Both the position numbers and the translations under genes were made by a program. DNA of 64,000 nucleotides from Bolinopsis microptera (lineage: Eukaryota > Ctenophora > Tentaculata > Lobata > Bolinopsidae). Each line of letters opens with the position of its first letter. The first letter of the stretch is position 1. The notes beneath the pieces were generated by a model that worked only from the letters and a program-made list of their open reading frames with translations, was not told where the DNA came from and did not search any database. Positions 25,985 to 37,481 of the stretch are shown one piece after another. The stretch is from positions 15,908,983 to 15,972,982 of the forward strand of contig NC_087077.1 in NCBI RefSeq assembly GCF_026151205.1. The letters run 5' to 3'.

Positions 25985-28900
25985 TCATGTGTTTCTGCGA
26001 CGACACCAGCCAGCAATCTTGAACCAGTTTGGAACTTCCTTCCATCTTCGGTTACGACCTTCTGGCGTTGTGAAGGGTTTCTCCTGCCAAACGTTCTGAA
26101 ACACAGATGGAAAGTCATATAATATTAGGTATGATGTAGTCAAACGGCAAATCTTACTATATATAAAGCGAGACGATCAACTTTGACACGACTTTCCGCA
26201 AAAACTGTGAGAGATATACAACCGAAAATTGTGGTGTCAAAATCGCAAAATAAATAAACATTGGCCCCCTTTCTTCATGAGGCGGCCGAAATCTTAGGGA
26301 CACGTTCATGAAAAGGTGGCACTAGAGATTGATTTTTCACTGCCAAAATTGTGTGAAGCATTTTAAAATACTTGCGTCTCAAGGAGTATGCTATGAAAGT
26401 TAACCAAATTTTAATATGTGGTCCAAAAAGATTCAAATATCACATAATTAAGTCATTCATCTCTTTATATCTGTTAATTGTGCAGATATGAGCCAGAAAT
26501 CACAAAATATTCATTTCTTGCACCTCTAATGATGAATTTACATTCTGTGAGTGTGTCCTGCTTCTCAATGTGATTATTGAACCTTTTTGAGATAGTTGAG
26601 TGTTAAAAGTGCAAAGAATCACCGGTTAAATGTGGAGTTACGATGCAATTATCACACACAGGGTTAATTCTGACTAAGTATTTTAGAATGATAAATGTGA
26701 TATGAATATCAACGGAATGATTGTAATAATGAACTCTATCGATCACAATTATAGCATGTTAACTAATATTTAGAGAATTTAGATGGTTAAAAGTGCCATA
26801 ATGAGTCAAAAATCACATAAATGAGCATTTATTGAAATTATGCTGTATCAGGGGAATGTATCACTTTTTGGCTCTATATCAGGTTGGTATTCATAGTAAA
26901 TCTGCAGTAATTTGTTGTGACACTTGTTTATGGTCATGGAGAAGTTCGTTATTAGAGTAATAGTGGAATCAATAATCACAAAACACTGATTTTAAACTGA
27001 GTAAACTAGGCAAGTACTTTTACAGCTCAAGCCATGATAATTTTGTCGCCATAATGTGACAAATAAATCATATCAGTAACATATAATACTTAATTGAATT
27101 TTTGAAATGTGATTATCGATTCATTACCTTTACTTTCAAAATGTCATTACAACTTGAACATTACATATGATTAAATTGTCACACTTTAAAGAAAATTACA
27201 TATTTGGTAGCTAGATTTGTGTGATTTTTGAATCATTTAAGCACCAAGATCAAAAATTATCGCCCAAAGGCCTTCAATATGGTATAAGCTTAGACATGGA
27301 TTCAAAAATCACATAATAAGAATCATAGAATGGATATAAATTGTCATATCGTGCACTTAATTTAAGGCTTACTATAGTGTGACTTAATAGCGCACCTTTA
27401 ACGAAAATGTGATTTTTGAATCATATTAACTGGTTTTAATACTATTTAATACTATTTTGTACCCTAAAAAATGATAGAAAGCCAATAAAAAAGTTAGATG
27501 ATTCAATAATCACTGCTCAAAATAGGCTCATTTCCAACGTTTAAGTTGTGATTTTTGAATCATTTTGGCACCAATAACAATTTCAGATAAGACATTCCAT
27601 TCCTTACATGCATTATAGTCACCATATCAATTTTGGCGTCTTTGTGAATAGTACTTTTCAGATTATCTAGTGTTGATTCATCTTGCATTTCTAATTGTGT
27701 GATATTTGAATCCTTGGCACACAAATAACGATAACTCCTGTGATATAAGCACTAGAGACTCCGTGATTTCAGGATCATGAAATTTAATCGAATTTCTAAA
27801 GGTATAGATAGATATATCAACCAACAAAGAGCAATGACTATTTTTAAATCGCATTTTAAAAATTCAATCTCTAGTGCCACCTTTTTTTGAACGTGTCCTT
27901 AGAGTTTTTCAAATTTAGCATGCGCTTTGGCCACAGCCTGAATTTCAAAAACAGCAAAACGGGTAAAAGGCCTAGCTGAGCAATAGGGCAATAGATATGA
28001 TTTTCAAATATATAATAGGAAGAGCTTAAATGACGTATTTATTGAGGATGCTGAGCAGAGATTGGATCGGAATGGACTGACGATTGATTGTATGAGAAGA
28101 TTAGCTGCAGATCGAAAGGGATGGAGAAATGTTACCCGCTGAAGTTGTATAATACAAATTGATGACACAGTTGATGCAGACTAATCCTTTTGGATTGAGA
28201 TCTCGCCATGTAACATGACGTATGTATTAGCCGGTCGGCAGTGTACCTATTTGCCATTCAAACTATCAGAAAATACTGAACGAAACTTTTATTATGAAAA
28301 TCTCTGCAAGCAAAGTTGAACATACCCTGGCTTCAAACATGTAAATCTCCTCTGTATCTCTCTTATTCAATGTCATTGCAGCGTTAAAGGCTTCTCTATT
28401 AAGCTTTCGTCCGATTAAACTGTTCATGTCAGTATTCTCTGTGATCTCTTTTAAATTAGGGGTCCCTGCCTTATTGAACTTCCATGATAACTGAAATTGC
28501 ATTTGGTTTTACAGACTGATTTATACAACTTATTAATAATTCTTATTACAAAGTTAGAAATGGTATTGGCGTATAGCTGCTTAGTGCTTATGGATTTCAA
28601 AAATCTCATTCTAGAAATTCTCTTTCTAAATTTTGAAACCCAAATATCCCCTGCTTGTTCAAATAATTATTTATCAATTTTAACGAGGGCCCTTAGATCC
28701 AACAATTAAAACTAACCTCAAAATAACTCAGTTGATTGTCTGCTACTAGTATGGTTTTGTCAGCTCCGTATGCGAATGCTCCTTTGATAATTTGGTCAAC
28801 AGTTGTTGTTTTTCTTTTAATTTTTTTTGTCAAAATTTCCTTCCTTTCTTTGCCCGCCCAGGTAAGTAAAACATAGGGTTCTTTTGTCCCCTCCTTCAGT

Positions 28901-31900
28901 ACCACCGTGTATCTAGCTATCAAGTTACCAGCATACAGTGCAAACACTGTAATCTTCAACTCGTGGGGTACTATGAAGAGAGCCTCGATTGTACCGTGAG
29001 CTTGATGAAACACATCTGTCACTCTTTTTGGATACCCATCAAATGGGTACCATCCTTCTGATTCTTGTCTCATTCTCCAGATAAAAGGTCCGGATACTAT
29101 GTATGCGAAATCTGAGGGATTTTGCTGATGTGTCTAAGAATAGAATCAGCAGCTTAAATGTAGTGGAAACTGAACGATCAATAAACACAGTATTTCATAA
29201 ATAATGAATATCCATGACGTATACCACACGTCATCAAACCTTAGAAGGGCACTCTATTAACAGTTCTCGACTGATTTGAATGTCCTGCACAGCAGATTGA
29301 AGCATCTCTAAATTATTTACTATTTTTATTGTATTGCTGTGTAAATTTGATTTTAATTCTAATTCTAATAACTAAGTATCTTACCTCCCACGCGTACAGC
29401 AGCATCTATTTGAGAGTGGCATTCTGTTGGAAATGTGGTTCTGGGAGTGTACTGTATTCCTTTAACTACTGTGCTTTGAAACATGTTTACAGCTCCAACA
29501 CCAGACTGAGGTAACTCTATAGCGTGTGTGGTTGTTAGTTAGTGGTAATATCATATTCTGTTGGGAAACGATCAGAGTTAAGGGGGCAGGGGGGGGTCTT
29601 TATGAAATTTCTCTCGAAATTGATTTTATAGTTGTTTCTGATAGAGGGGAGTGATATCTATCTGCTGCTTTTGGTCCCATGGAAAAATATTGTTTCTAGC
29701 CGAATTTATTGCCGGTCAAAGGTCAGCGTTCATGTGTAATTGTATTGCGCGAGCGATTTTCAATCGCGTGCCCTGAAAATCGAGTCTAAAATTCTATCTT
29801 CTCCTACATTTTTTGAGCAATCACCTTGAAACTTTCAGGATATGTTCTAAGGACCATTTAGAAGATTCCATTCGATCAGAATTTTAAGATAGGCCTTAGA
29901 AAATTTTTTATTCGATTTTGAAAATCTTGGACCTCGTTTTTTGACGATTTTTCATGAACGCTGACCTTTGACCGGCAATAAATTCGGCTAGGAACAATAT
30001 TTTTCCATGGGACCAAAAGCAGCAGATAGATATCACTCCCCTCTATCAGAAACAACTATAAAATCAATTTCGAGAGAAATTTCATAAAGACCCCCCCTGC
30101 CCCCTTAAATTGCAATTAAATACTTTCCTTGTTATCATTATTTAAATAACTTATCGAAAATGCTCATTTGAATATACAATTTAAGCTAACCTGGGTACAA
30201 AGTATGAACTGCCATGGTATCATCGTTGTGCATATTCTGGATCTGGAACGCATTTTTAGGGTACCCTGGCTGCATAAGTGCGTCTTGTTGCTGGGAGTGG
30301 AGAATTCCTAGAGCATGTCCTGGAGTTTGTATAATACGTTATTTTCTAAAACAGATTAATAACGAGTAAATCACATGGTCACTCTTTTGACACTAAGTTA
30401 AAACCAATTATCACTAACTTATTTAAGTTAAACAATTACTAAATAAGAATATTCTCACCTATTTCATGGGCAGCAACATAAAACATGCTTACTGCTCTAC
30501 CTCCGTGATCATGCTCACTAATACCGAACTTCTGGAAATCATTGAAATGTATTTCACTGTTGGTTGGAGCATAGGCATGGGCCTTCTCTACACCTGCACC
30601 GTGGTAGGTTCTACTGTCAGCATGAAGTCCTTTGATAAACATGAACACTATCTCAGCACTTGCTGTGGGTGCTACTTCTTGAAAATTAAAACCGGTGTTG
30701 GAGAAAAGATTCAATGCTTTGAGAACCTCTTGCCGTGTCCCATCTTGCTTGAGAATGGAACTGAAACAGAAGTTTCGTTTACCAATTTTGGCGGCAAAAT
30801 TATTTTGCAGTCCAAACAAATTCTAACACAAGTTTAGTCCATGTGAATGTCATTACATCAATATGGCCAAACGTTCCTATTGGTGTGATAAACCAGATAA
30901 CTGTTCACATTTAAATTACCTGAAGTTCTGGAAGTTGAATCTTATAGACATAGTGCTTTCAACAATTCCCCACTTGTGACTTGAGAGTGAAAATCTTTTT
31001 CTGCGAGTTGGTTTGATACGTTTTGTAGCGCCACTAGATAATGTCCATCTCTTGCAAAGACGAGACAGCATTATATCGTGGTCTCCTTCATGTGTTATCA
31101 CAGCAGCCTAGTGTAATTAATAATTATTCATCAAAATAAGAATACAGGAGATTGAAAAGTATTATTTTGAATAGGATTCTTCTGACTATTTATTTATAGA
31201 TTCCATCATGCACTTACTGCCAAACAATTTTATGTCTGTAAGAGTTCGTTTAATAAGGGGTCGTTCACACATTACGTGATCACTTTTGGCCAAATTTTAA
31301 CCCCCCCCCCCCTCCGTAATTAGTTTTACACATAGCTATTGTGTTAAAAGTACACTAGAAACCCCCTCCAGTGATTACATAATATGTACGAACGACTTCT
31401 AAGTGCGTGAGTTTGTTATGTTCGGACGTCATGACATACCGATGATATCAGTTGAGTATTATACACAGTTTTGGCCACCTCTTTTCCTCTAATTGAAACA
31501 TGCACCTTGCCCAGGATCCCTCCAAGGCGCTTATAAACATCAAGTCTGGCCTTGAAAGCAAGGGTTTTAAGGTCATTTTCAGTCAGACTATAACATGAAT
31601 CTAACACAGACTCTTTGGACACCAAGTTTGATAAGAATTGACCTGAAAAGTGAAATTATTATTATATTATAATGAAGTTAGCCTACAGTAATACAATTTA
31701 TTAGGATAATCAATATCTCACAAAGGCCAAACCTAACCTAAAAATAGTCCAGGCAGATTGATAAGTATACTTATTACTTACCATAAAATAAAGTAAGGAA
31801 CTGAGCACATAGTTTCCCACTCATAAGTCTCAACGCAACTATCTCTAGAGGAGTGTCGTCTCCATTTGCAGTTTTGGTATCATAGTTGAAACCGAGGAAA

Positions 31901-34900
31901 ACTGACCGGCTTCTTCCGTTTCTAACGTCATTGAACTTAATGTCTACTTCCAGATAGTAAGATTCAGATTCAGCCACTAACGAAGCACTCTCCTTTGCCC
32001 CTATGGAGATCAGCATTATTATTTTGGAATGAGATAATTCTAATAACTTCGTCAGCCAAGGATTCAATTAATCGATATCGCACAATACACTATAGTTTTG
32101 ATAATTCTCTAATCAACTGTGTCACAAAATTTCGAAATTTGGGAGATTCCCAAGTTACCAGTTCACTCCTAGAAATGAAATGAAGATAGAAACTAACTAA
32201 CTAAACACAACACTGTCATACATGACCAGTAACCATAGTAACCATAGTAACCAGTCACTGAAATGTTATCAGTTGTGTTTACCTGGCATCATGAACGCAA
32301 CTAATGTCTTTTGTTCGGCTGGTATGATAAGAGTGCTTGTTTGATTTGTACACTTTTCTCCGTTCTCATCAAATACCAGGTCAGCATTCCCACACCTGTC
32401 CTTTTGCATGAACCCTACCATCTCTTCCGTAATTTCACCTAATAAAATACAATCACGTGAGATGACGTCATCATGTGAGATGACGAAATCACGTACATGA
32501 GCTAACATTTAAGTACACGGTAGTCGGTAACCAAATGTAAATCTGGCGTCAGTTTCATAACCTACCATCTTCAACATGGCCATTGAAGCGTAGAAATGAT
32601 TGAGTTGCTTTTTCTAAATCATTCTGATCAAACTTTGCTCTTTTCTTTGTTCTCTCTCTATCTCTTGAGGGTGCCTCCCCGGCTTTCTCATCCATGGTAT
32701 TATCTACATAACCTTTTGGACGATAACATGTTATGAGCAAACTTGTACACTTCTCTTTGTAGTTATTTTGGAATTTTATGATTTTAAACTACGTGGTTTT
32801 ATTTTCTCTAGATGTTCCCGGTATTTAACTTAATTAAGAGTTTTACAAAGCAATAACCAGTAACCATAGTAACCAGTTTTACAAAGCAATGATAATATTT
32901 ATGATCATATTTACGATCGTCAATCAGATATTAGTCTCACCAGCAAAGGCAAGGAAGCCAAGAGGAGTTTTAGTTGCATTTGGGAGATTCCCAATATCTT
33001 GTAGAACTTTAATGGGGATAGGCTCTTCGATTGTGACCACTGCAATTTTAACTCCTGAATTTAATGTTTATTAGCGTTTGCAGAACATATTTCAGGTTAG
33101 AGACTTGAAAAACGAACGTGAATAGTGGGCTCAATTTCCACGAAAAGTCAATATGCATCATCCTAAGAACTATGAAAAAGAGCACACCATAACAATAGCA
33201 TAATAAAGTTTTACCGTCTGCTCGCTCCTCTATTTCAGGTTCCATATCCGGGACCCTAAACGGTGTCTTGGTTTGGACAGGTGCTTGGGTTGGGATAAAC
33301 TCTCTTTCTTCCATATTAGGGATTGTTGGGGCGACTGAAATATCAATATGGATATCAGGACTCAGGAGGCCCAGAATTAAAAGAAGATTAATGCTAATAA
33401 ATAAAATATCAAGTTATCATGGATGTAAGCCTCTGACAATAAGTTAATAGAATGTAACTACGGTAACCAAGGTAACGTTACCATGGTAACTAACCCTCCT
33501 CTTCAATTCCAAAGACCAAAACTCTGGCCACTTTCATGTTCTTGCTGGATGATTGTATTTTCACTGCATGTCCCAGTAAACTATCGTTCTTAATAAAGAA
33601 TTTAAAATAGTTGTCAGTTGTATTAACAATTAACACTTGAAGATTGGCTATTATTCATGAATATTGAATATTATGCGAATATTTTGTGAATTTATCATCG
33701 TCTCTTGAAGTATAATCTGCTATTTAGAAGGTAATGATTGTTCTACCACCTGACATCTATTAACCAGTCAGTTTGTAGCACCAAACAGTCACATATAATA
33801 CCGTCAGCGAGCCCCTCATCTCAGCTGTTATTGACAATAAACTTTAAACACATTACTCTTACCGTTCGGCAGTGGATCACATAGCGTGTCATGGACTGGT
33901 CTTCTAGTTTTCCATCTGCAACCCCACAGTAGGACTGTCCCACATATAAAACCGCATCTTTAATCGTCGTTAATTCGCTCTCATCATCTGGAGCATACAG
34001 CTCTATCTGGGATAGATACTTTTAAGAACAGAGCCCCTTTATAGACTTTATAGACTTTATAGACTTTATAGACTTTATAGACTTTATAGACTTTATAGAC
34101 TTTATTATAGACTTTATAGACTTTATAGACTTTATAGGATACTGGATAAGTATCCGAGACTTTCCAAGTGCCGAGATGGTATTTCATAAATTAGAATCCA
34201 TTTTTATAAAACCTACCTTGGTAATCTTGGATTGCTTCTCGAGTGTAACAGTCAACCAATTGTGACTTGCAGCAAGCTGGGCATATGTACTGTCTCCGGA
34301 GAGGCAATCCTTAGCATCCGACTTATTTCCACCGGTACTTTTAGGCTGATCCAAGACAGCGCCAATTAGAGTTAAAGGTGATTCTGGAGTGATATTCAAA
34401 AATGTGAGCTACGGATTGTGGCTTTCAGAAGTAATGGTAGTGTGGAATATAACTCAAAATGTCTTCCAATTTGTTGGTTCTATATTGTTTTGTTGTTGTC
34501 GTTATTATTGTCGTTATTATTGTCGTTATTATTGTCGTTATTATTGTCGTTATTATTGTCGTTATTATTGTTGTTGTTCTTGTAGTCTGTGATATCATGA
34601 TGTTGCGTGAATGTGCTTTCAAAGGATACAGTTCCCTGACACAACGTTCCATAATGCTTCCTGTGCTTCACTATAATCAACATCGGGTCTCCGGATCTCT
34701 CAAATGCTGTGTGAATTTCTATTGGGCGCTGCAAATATTTGTATCCCCCTAGAAAAATTATCTGATTATTTTACTGCATGAACTTTATCACTCCTACTCT
34801 GAAGAAAAATGCGCTCAGACAACACAAAGTTGAAACCGCGAGTCCACCATAAACTCGTGGGTTTTGTAAAGTTTTAAATGTATCATGCTTCACAGTTTAA

Positions 34901-37481
34901 ACATAATGCTTAAAATGTTCCAAAAAGTTTTTGTAAGAATAATCTGACTTCAGCAAATACCTTGAATTCCAGTTATAACTATCTCATGAAGCAGCAGCAT
35001 GGTTTTAGAGTGTTTCTTTGATAAAGATATCCTGTCCCCATATCCATCGCAAGTAAATCTGGGGGATAATGAGGAAATGGTCACAGTTGAAATGGTCACA
35101 GTTGAATGCTTATTGCTTATTAAATAATACTACAGGTTTATTGACAGCTCTCTCCCATAAACAAACTTCCTTACTGACCAGGTCTATGAAAATAAAACGC
35201 TCGTGGAACATTTGCATCTTATAAACCCGCTTAGTGTGCTAGCGTTGGAGAAAACCAAATCAGTAAATGTTTACAAAATCATACTCCAATCTATAACCAA
35301 TGTCCTATACCTGTAAACCTGATCCTGCTGTCTGAGTCCATGTCCTTGCACGAGTGTACCACATCTCTTAACAAAACTTGACCCTTGGTACAGATCCACA
35401 TCAACAAAGGACATCTCATCTTTACAGAACTTGTACGTCTTCTTGTTCTGTACACAACCCCACGTTTTGTTGAACCAGCTGGTGTAGTAGTAGGAATGTA
35501 GGGTCAACTGATTAGGATAAAGTGGCCTTGTTATCGGAAAAATAGAATATTCAGGTGAGAATTATCAAGTATTTAAACAATATCATGCGTTAAGTAGTCA
35601 AATCTTTTATTCATTTTCTGATTTGTTTATTTGAATGAAGTTTCGAATCATAGTACAGAGGGTTTTCTTGCAAAAAAGATCGGTACGGGTAAATGCCTCA
35701 CAGAATGGCTAGCCTCACAGAATGGCCAAATTTGTAAATGTTTTTGTAACTAATTTTTTATAAAAGACTGGTTTTCAAATTTTTGAACTAAGTTTACATT
35801 TTGGTGAGAACTTCTGGCACCAGTATGACAAAAGATGTTCAAAGAATAGTATTCATCAAACAAAACGAACATTGTTCAATATAGGAAGAAAAAAATGCTA
35901 AAATGGCTACACGCCTCACAAAATGGCCAAAATATGCCTCACAAAATTTGTTTTCAAATTTTTGAACTAAGTTTGCATTTTGGTGAGAACTTCTGGCACC
36001 AGTATGACAGAAGATGTTTAAAGAATAGTATTCATCAAACAAAACGAACATTGTTCAATTTAGGAAGAAACAAAATGTTAAAATGGCTAAACGCCTCACA
36101 AAATGGCCAAAATATGCCTCACAAAATGGCCAAAATTTAAAACTCCTTTTATTCAATGAAACCATAAGTCTAAAGTATTCACAAGCTATTTATCATACAA
36201 TAACACCCCAGATGGAGTGTTTTTACAGCCGAATGAAGGTTATAAATCATGAAATCAGGGAATATGAACAACGCCACACAAAATGGCCATTTTTGGTGTA
36301 GGAAATTATGCCCTTTTTATTCAGTTCTAAGAAATTTCACCTATATGGGGGTGTTAACAAGGCATATTAATACCAGCAGCATGCCTGAAACAAGAGCCAA
36401 AGGTTTTAGAAAAATAAAATTTTCTCGTTTTCTTTTTTTTTTTGCCATTTTGTCAGGCATTTTTTCTTTTTTGTGAAATAATTTTTCACAGCTCAGTTTT
36501 TTCGTGAGTTTTAGGTTATTACCCCATTCCTTAATAGGTTTTCTAAGAACGTGTGGTGATAGAAATTTAAAAAGTATCTCCATCAACAAAATTATAGAAA
36601 TTCAGATTTGGCCATTCTGTGAGGCATGTTTTTTTGGAGGAAGATTTTCCGGCCAATTTTTCTCAAAGAAAAAATGGTTATGAGATTAAATGAACCCCCG
36701 GGAAGAAAAATATGAGTGTCAACTTAGCTTCTTATGAGATAACAACTGGAATAAAGTGTGTTTTGTGACTTTGAGAGACCTTCCTTTTTTTTGGCCATTC
36801 TGTGAGGCAAATACCCGTATCACAAATATTAAAACTCACAGTAGCGATATAGACCACTCCACCAAACTCAGCCTGCCACCATAGCTCATCCCCGTGAGCG
36901 CTTCCATCCCACTTACTGAGCACTACCTCCGCTGCAACCCTCATATCATTGTCAAAAGCGGGTCCTGGTCCAGCTGTGTGGTATGCAGGGTTTATCTGGC
37001 GGGTTGTAGAGGGTACTATCTCTTGTAACTCTGGTAACTCTGGTAACCCTGGTAACCCTGGTCTCTTGTTGGTCCCTCTTCCGTGGGAACGAACTGTATC
37101 ATTTCCATTGAAGAAGGCATTATTTAGAAGAAGAGAAGATAAGTCAGAGGTGTTCCTATTCAGGAGATTTGAAGGCGGGAATATGTCTGTACCATTCAGG
37201 GCATAACTTAAAACAGCTGAAATGTTTAAAATTACTTACAAATTAAACCTCTTTAAAACATTTGGTTACTGATAGTTTTCACCAAGTAAAAGAGCTTCAA
37301 TTATTATCAAATCACCAGTGACAAGTGCCTTTGTTGAAGAAATGATAGATAGTGTCAAGTGAGGTCTCATTTGTAAAGGAACCTACCTGACTGTAATGCT
37401 TAACTCACCTGAACTGAGAACAACATCACTTTCCGCTAAAGAAATTAAAATATTAATAGCAAAAAACTTAACAAAAATCAT
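25985..37481 (-). CDS. Secreted matrix-metallopeptidase-like protein with galactose-binding regions (gene B), 1176 aa
   Basis: Twenty coding exons (minus strand): 37409-37481, 36840-37216, 35311-35507, 34961-35058, 34217-34383, 33863-34006, 33495-33588, 33215-33334, 32941-33054, 32566-32712, 32283-32438, 31782-32000, 31440-31642, 30920-31107, 30459-30760, 30191-30319, 29385-29516, 28717-29111, 28326-28490, 25985-26095. They total 3531 nt in unbroken phase with GT/AG borders. Residues 1-16 are a signal peptide (MIFVKFFAINILISLA). Two galactose-binding (F5/8-like) regions follow (about 75-247 and 249-383), then a linker, a propeptide with DRCGNAD (Cys526), a beta-rich region of about 570-725, RRKR 738-741, the zinc site HEIGHALGILH 864-874 with Met882, and a hemopexin-like tail 954-1176. 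Predicted role: a furin-activated extracellular zinc endopeptidase, perhaps targeted by glycan binding. The start ATG is supported by the signal peptide. Confidence 0.88.
26158..26240 (+). repeat. Dispersed repeat R3, copy 2
   Basis: ATATAAAGCGAGACGAT is followed by TCCGCAAAAACTGTGAGAGA then TATACAAC. It matches the order of blocks at 62935-63130, just downstream (gene orientation: upstream) of the last exon of gene B. Confidence 0.6.
26298..27898. mobile_element. Motif-array element with GGACACG ends and TTAG target duplication
   Basis: The left end GGACACGTTCATGAAAAGGT continues GGCACTAGAGATTGA; the right end is its near-exact reverse complement. TTAG flanks both sides (26294-26297, 27899-27902). 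Inside, a motif close to GTGATTTTTGAATCATTTTG, with GGCACC beside it, recurs in both orientations (about 26434, 26806, 27215, 27302, 27408, 27500, 27547, 27696). There is no ORF. It lies in the last intron of gene B. Confidence 0.8.
28035..28142 (+). pseudogene. Non-LTR retrotransposon C-terminal tail
   Basis: The frame reads EDAEQRLDRNGLTIDCMRRL, then AADRKGWRNVTR and a stop. Many LINE reverse transcriptases end with this pattern (DxxxxGL, AxDRxxWR). No upstream part is visible. Confidence 0.6.
28326..29111 (-). CDS. Hemopexin-like exons of gene B
   Basis: Exons 28717-29111 and 28326-28490 encode repeats beginning FAYIVSGPFIWRM and later KTILVADNQLSYFE, then LSWKFN and EAFNAAMTL. The I/F-A-A-hydrophobic blade pattern fits hemopexin repeats, which in MMPs steer substrate and inhibitor binding. 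The last exon (25985-26095) ends FKIAGWC, so a terminal cysteine could close the propeller with a disulfide, as in known MMPs. Confidence 0.75.
29578..30108. mobile_element. TTAA-flanked MITE (piggyBac-like), copy 2
   Basis: TTAA at 29578-29581 and 30105-30108 flank near-perfect ~150-bp inverted repeats that start GGGGGCAGGGGGGGTCTTTA. The left repeat runs to about 29727 and the right begins near 29950. TTAA duplication and a G-rich start fit piggyBac- or Kolobok-type elements. No ORF. It sits in an intron of gene B. Confidence 0.8.
30191..31107 (-). CDS. Furin site and M10A catalytic exons of gene B
   Basis: Exon 30920-31107 ends the propeptide with PTRRKR and starts the mature enzyme FSLSSHKW. 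Exon 30459-30760 gives NFQEVAPT, then HADSRTYHGAGVEKAHAY (structural zinc/calcium region) and HEIG; exon 30191-30319 completes GHALGILHSQQQDALM. The three zinc-binding histidines (864, 868, 874), catalytic Glu865 and the Met-turn are all present, so the enzyme is predicted to be active. Confidence 0.88.
31256..31398. mobile_element. MITE with GGGTCGTT...TACGTGATCA ends, copy 2
   Basis: The left end is GGGGTCGTTCACACATTACG; the right end, reversed, is AAGTCGTTCGTACATATTAT. A C-run lies inside. It is related to 14407-14691 and sits in an intron of gene B. Confidence 0.55.
32283..33054 (-). CDS. Propeptide exons of gene B with cysteine switch
   Basis: Exons 32941-33054, 32566-32712 and 32283-32438 encode a peptidoglycan-binding-like propeptide helix region (DLEKATQSFLRFNGHVEDG) and GEITEEMVGFMQKDRCGNAD. 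In MMPs the switch PRCGxPD uses its cysteine to block the zinc. Here both prolines are replaced (DRCGNAD), but Arg, Cys, Gly and Asp are kept. Gene A has the same form (ERCGNAD). Confidence 0.8.
33495..34383 (-). CDS. Galactose-binding-like (F5/8 C type) exons of gene B
   Basis: Exons 34217-34383, 33863-34006 and 33495-33588 encode a region with NWLTVTLEKQSKITK, then IELYAPDDE, CGVADG, and NMKVARVLVFG. Repeated beta-strand blocks with VxLExxxxIxxIELY and a final V-A-R-V-hydrophobic strand fit F5/8 type C or fucolectin-like folds. The family assignment is moderate. Gene A encodes the last two parts in one exon. Confidence 0.6.
34021..34138. repeat. 9-bp microsatellite (TTTATAGAC)n
   Basis: About twelve copies of TTTATAGAC, with one interruption, lie just inside an intron of gene B, next to the acceptor of exon 33863-34006. 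Confidence 0.95.
34492..34572. repeat. 12-bp microsatellite (TTGTCGTTATTA)n
   Basis: Six tandem copies of the 12-mer GTCGTTATTATT lie in an intron of gene B. Open frames here are artefacts. Confidence 0.95.
35684..36819. mobile_element. Motif-array element with TACGGGTA ends
   Basis: The left end TACGGGTAAATGCCTCACAG and the right end (reversed TACGGGTATTTGCCTCACAG) are inverted copies. Inside, GCCTCACAGAATGGCCAAA or close variants recur in both orientations (35698, 35710, 35912, 35934, 36093, 36116, 36272, 36443, 36602, 36793). A ~178-bp unit is duplicated (about 35765-35940 and 35945-36130). No ORF is credible. It lies in an intron of gene B. Confidence 0.65.
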
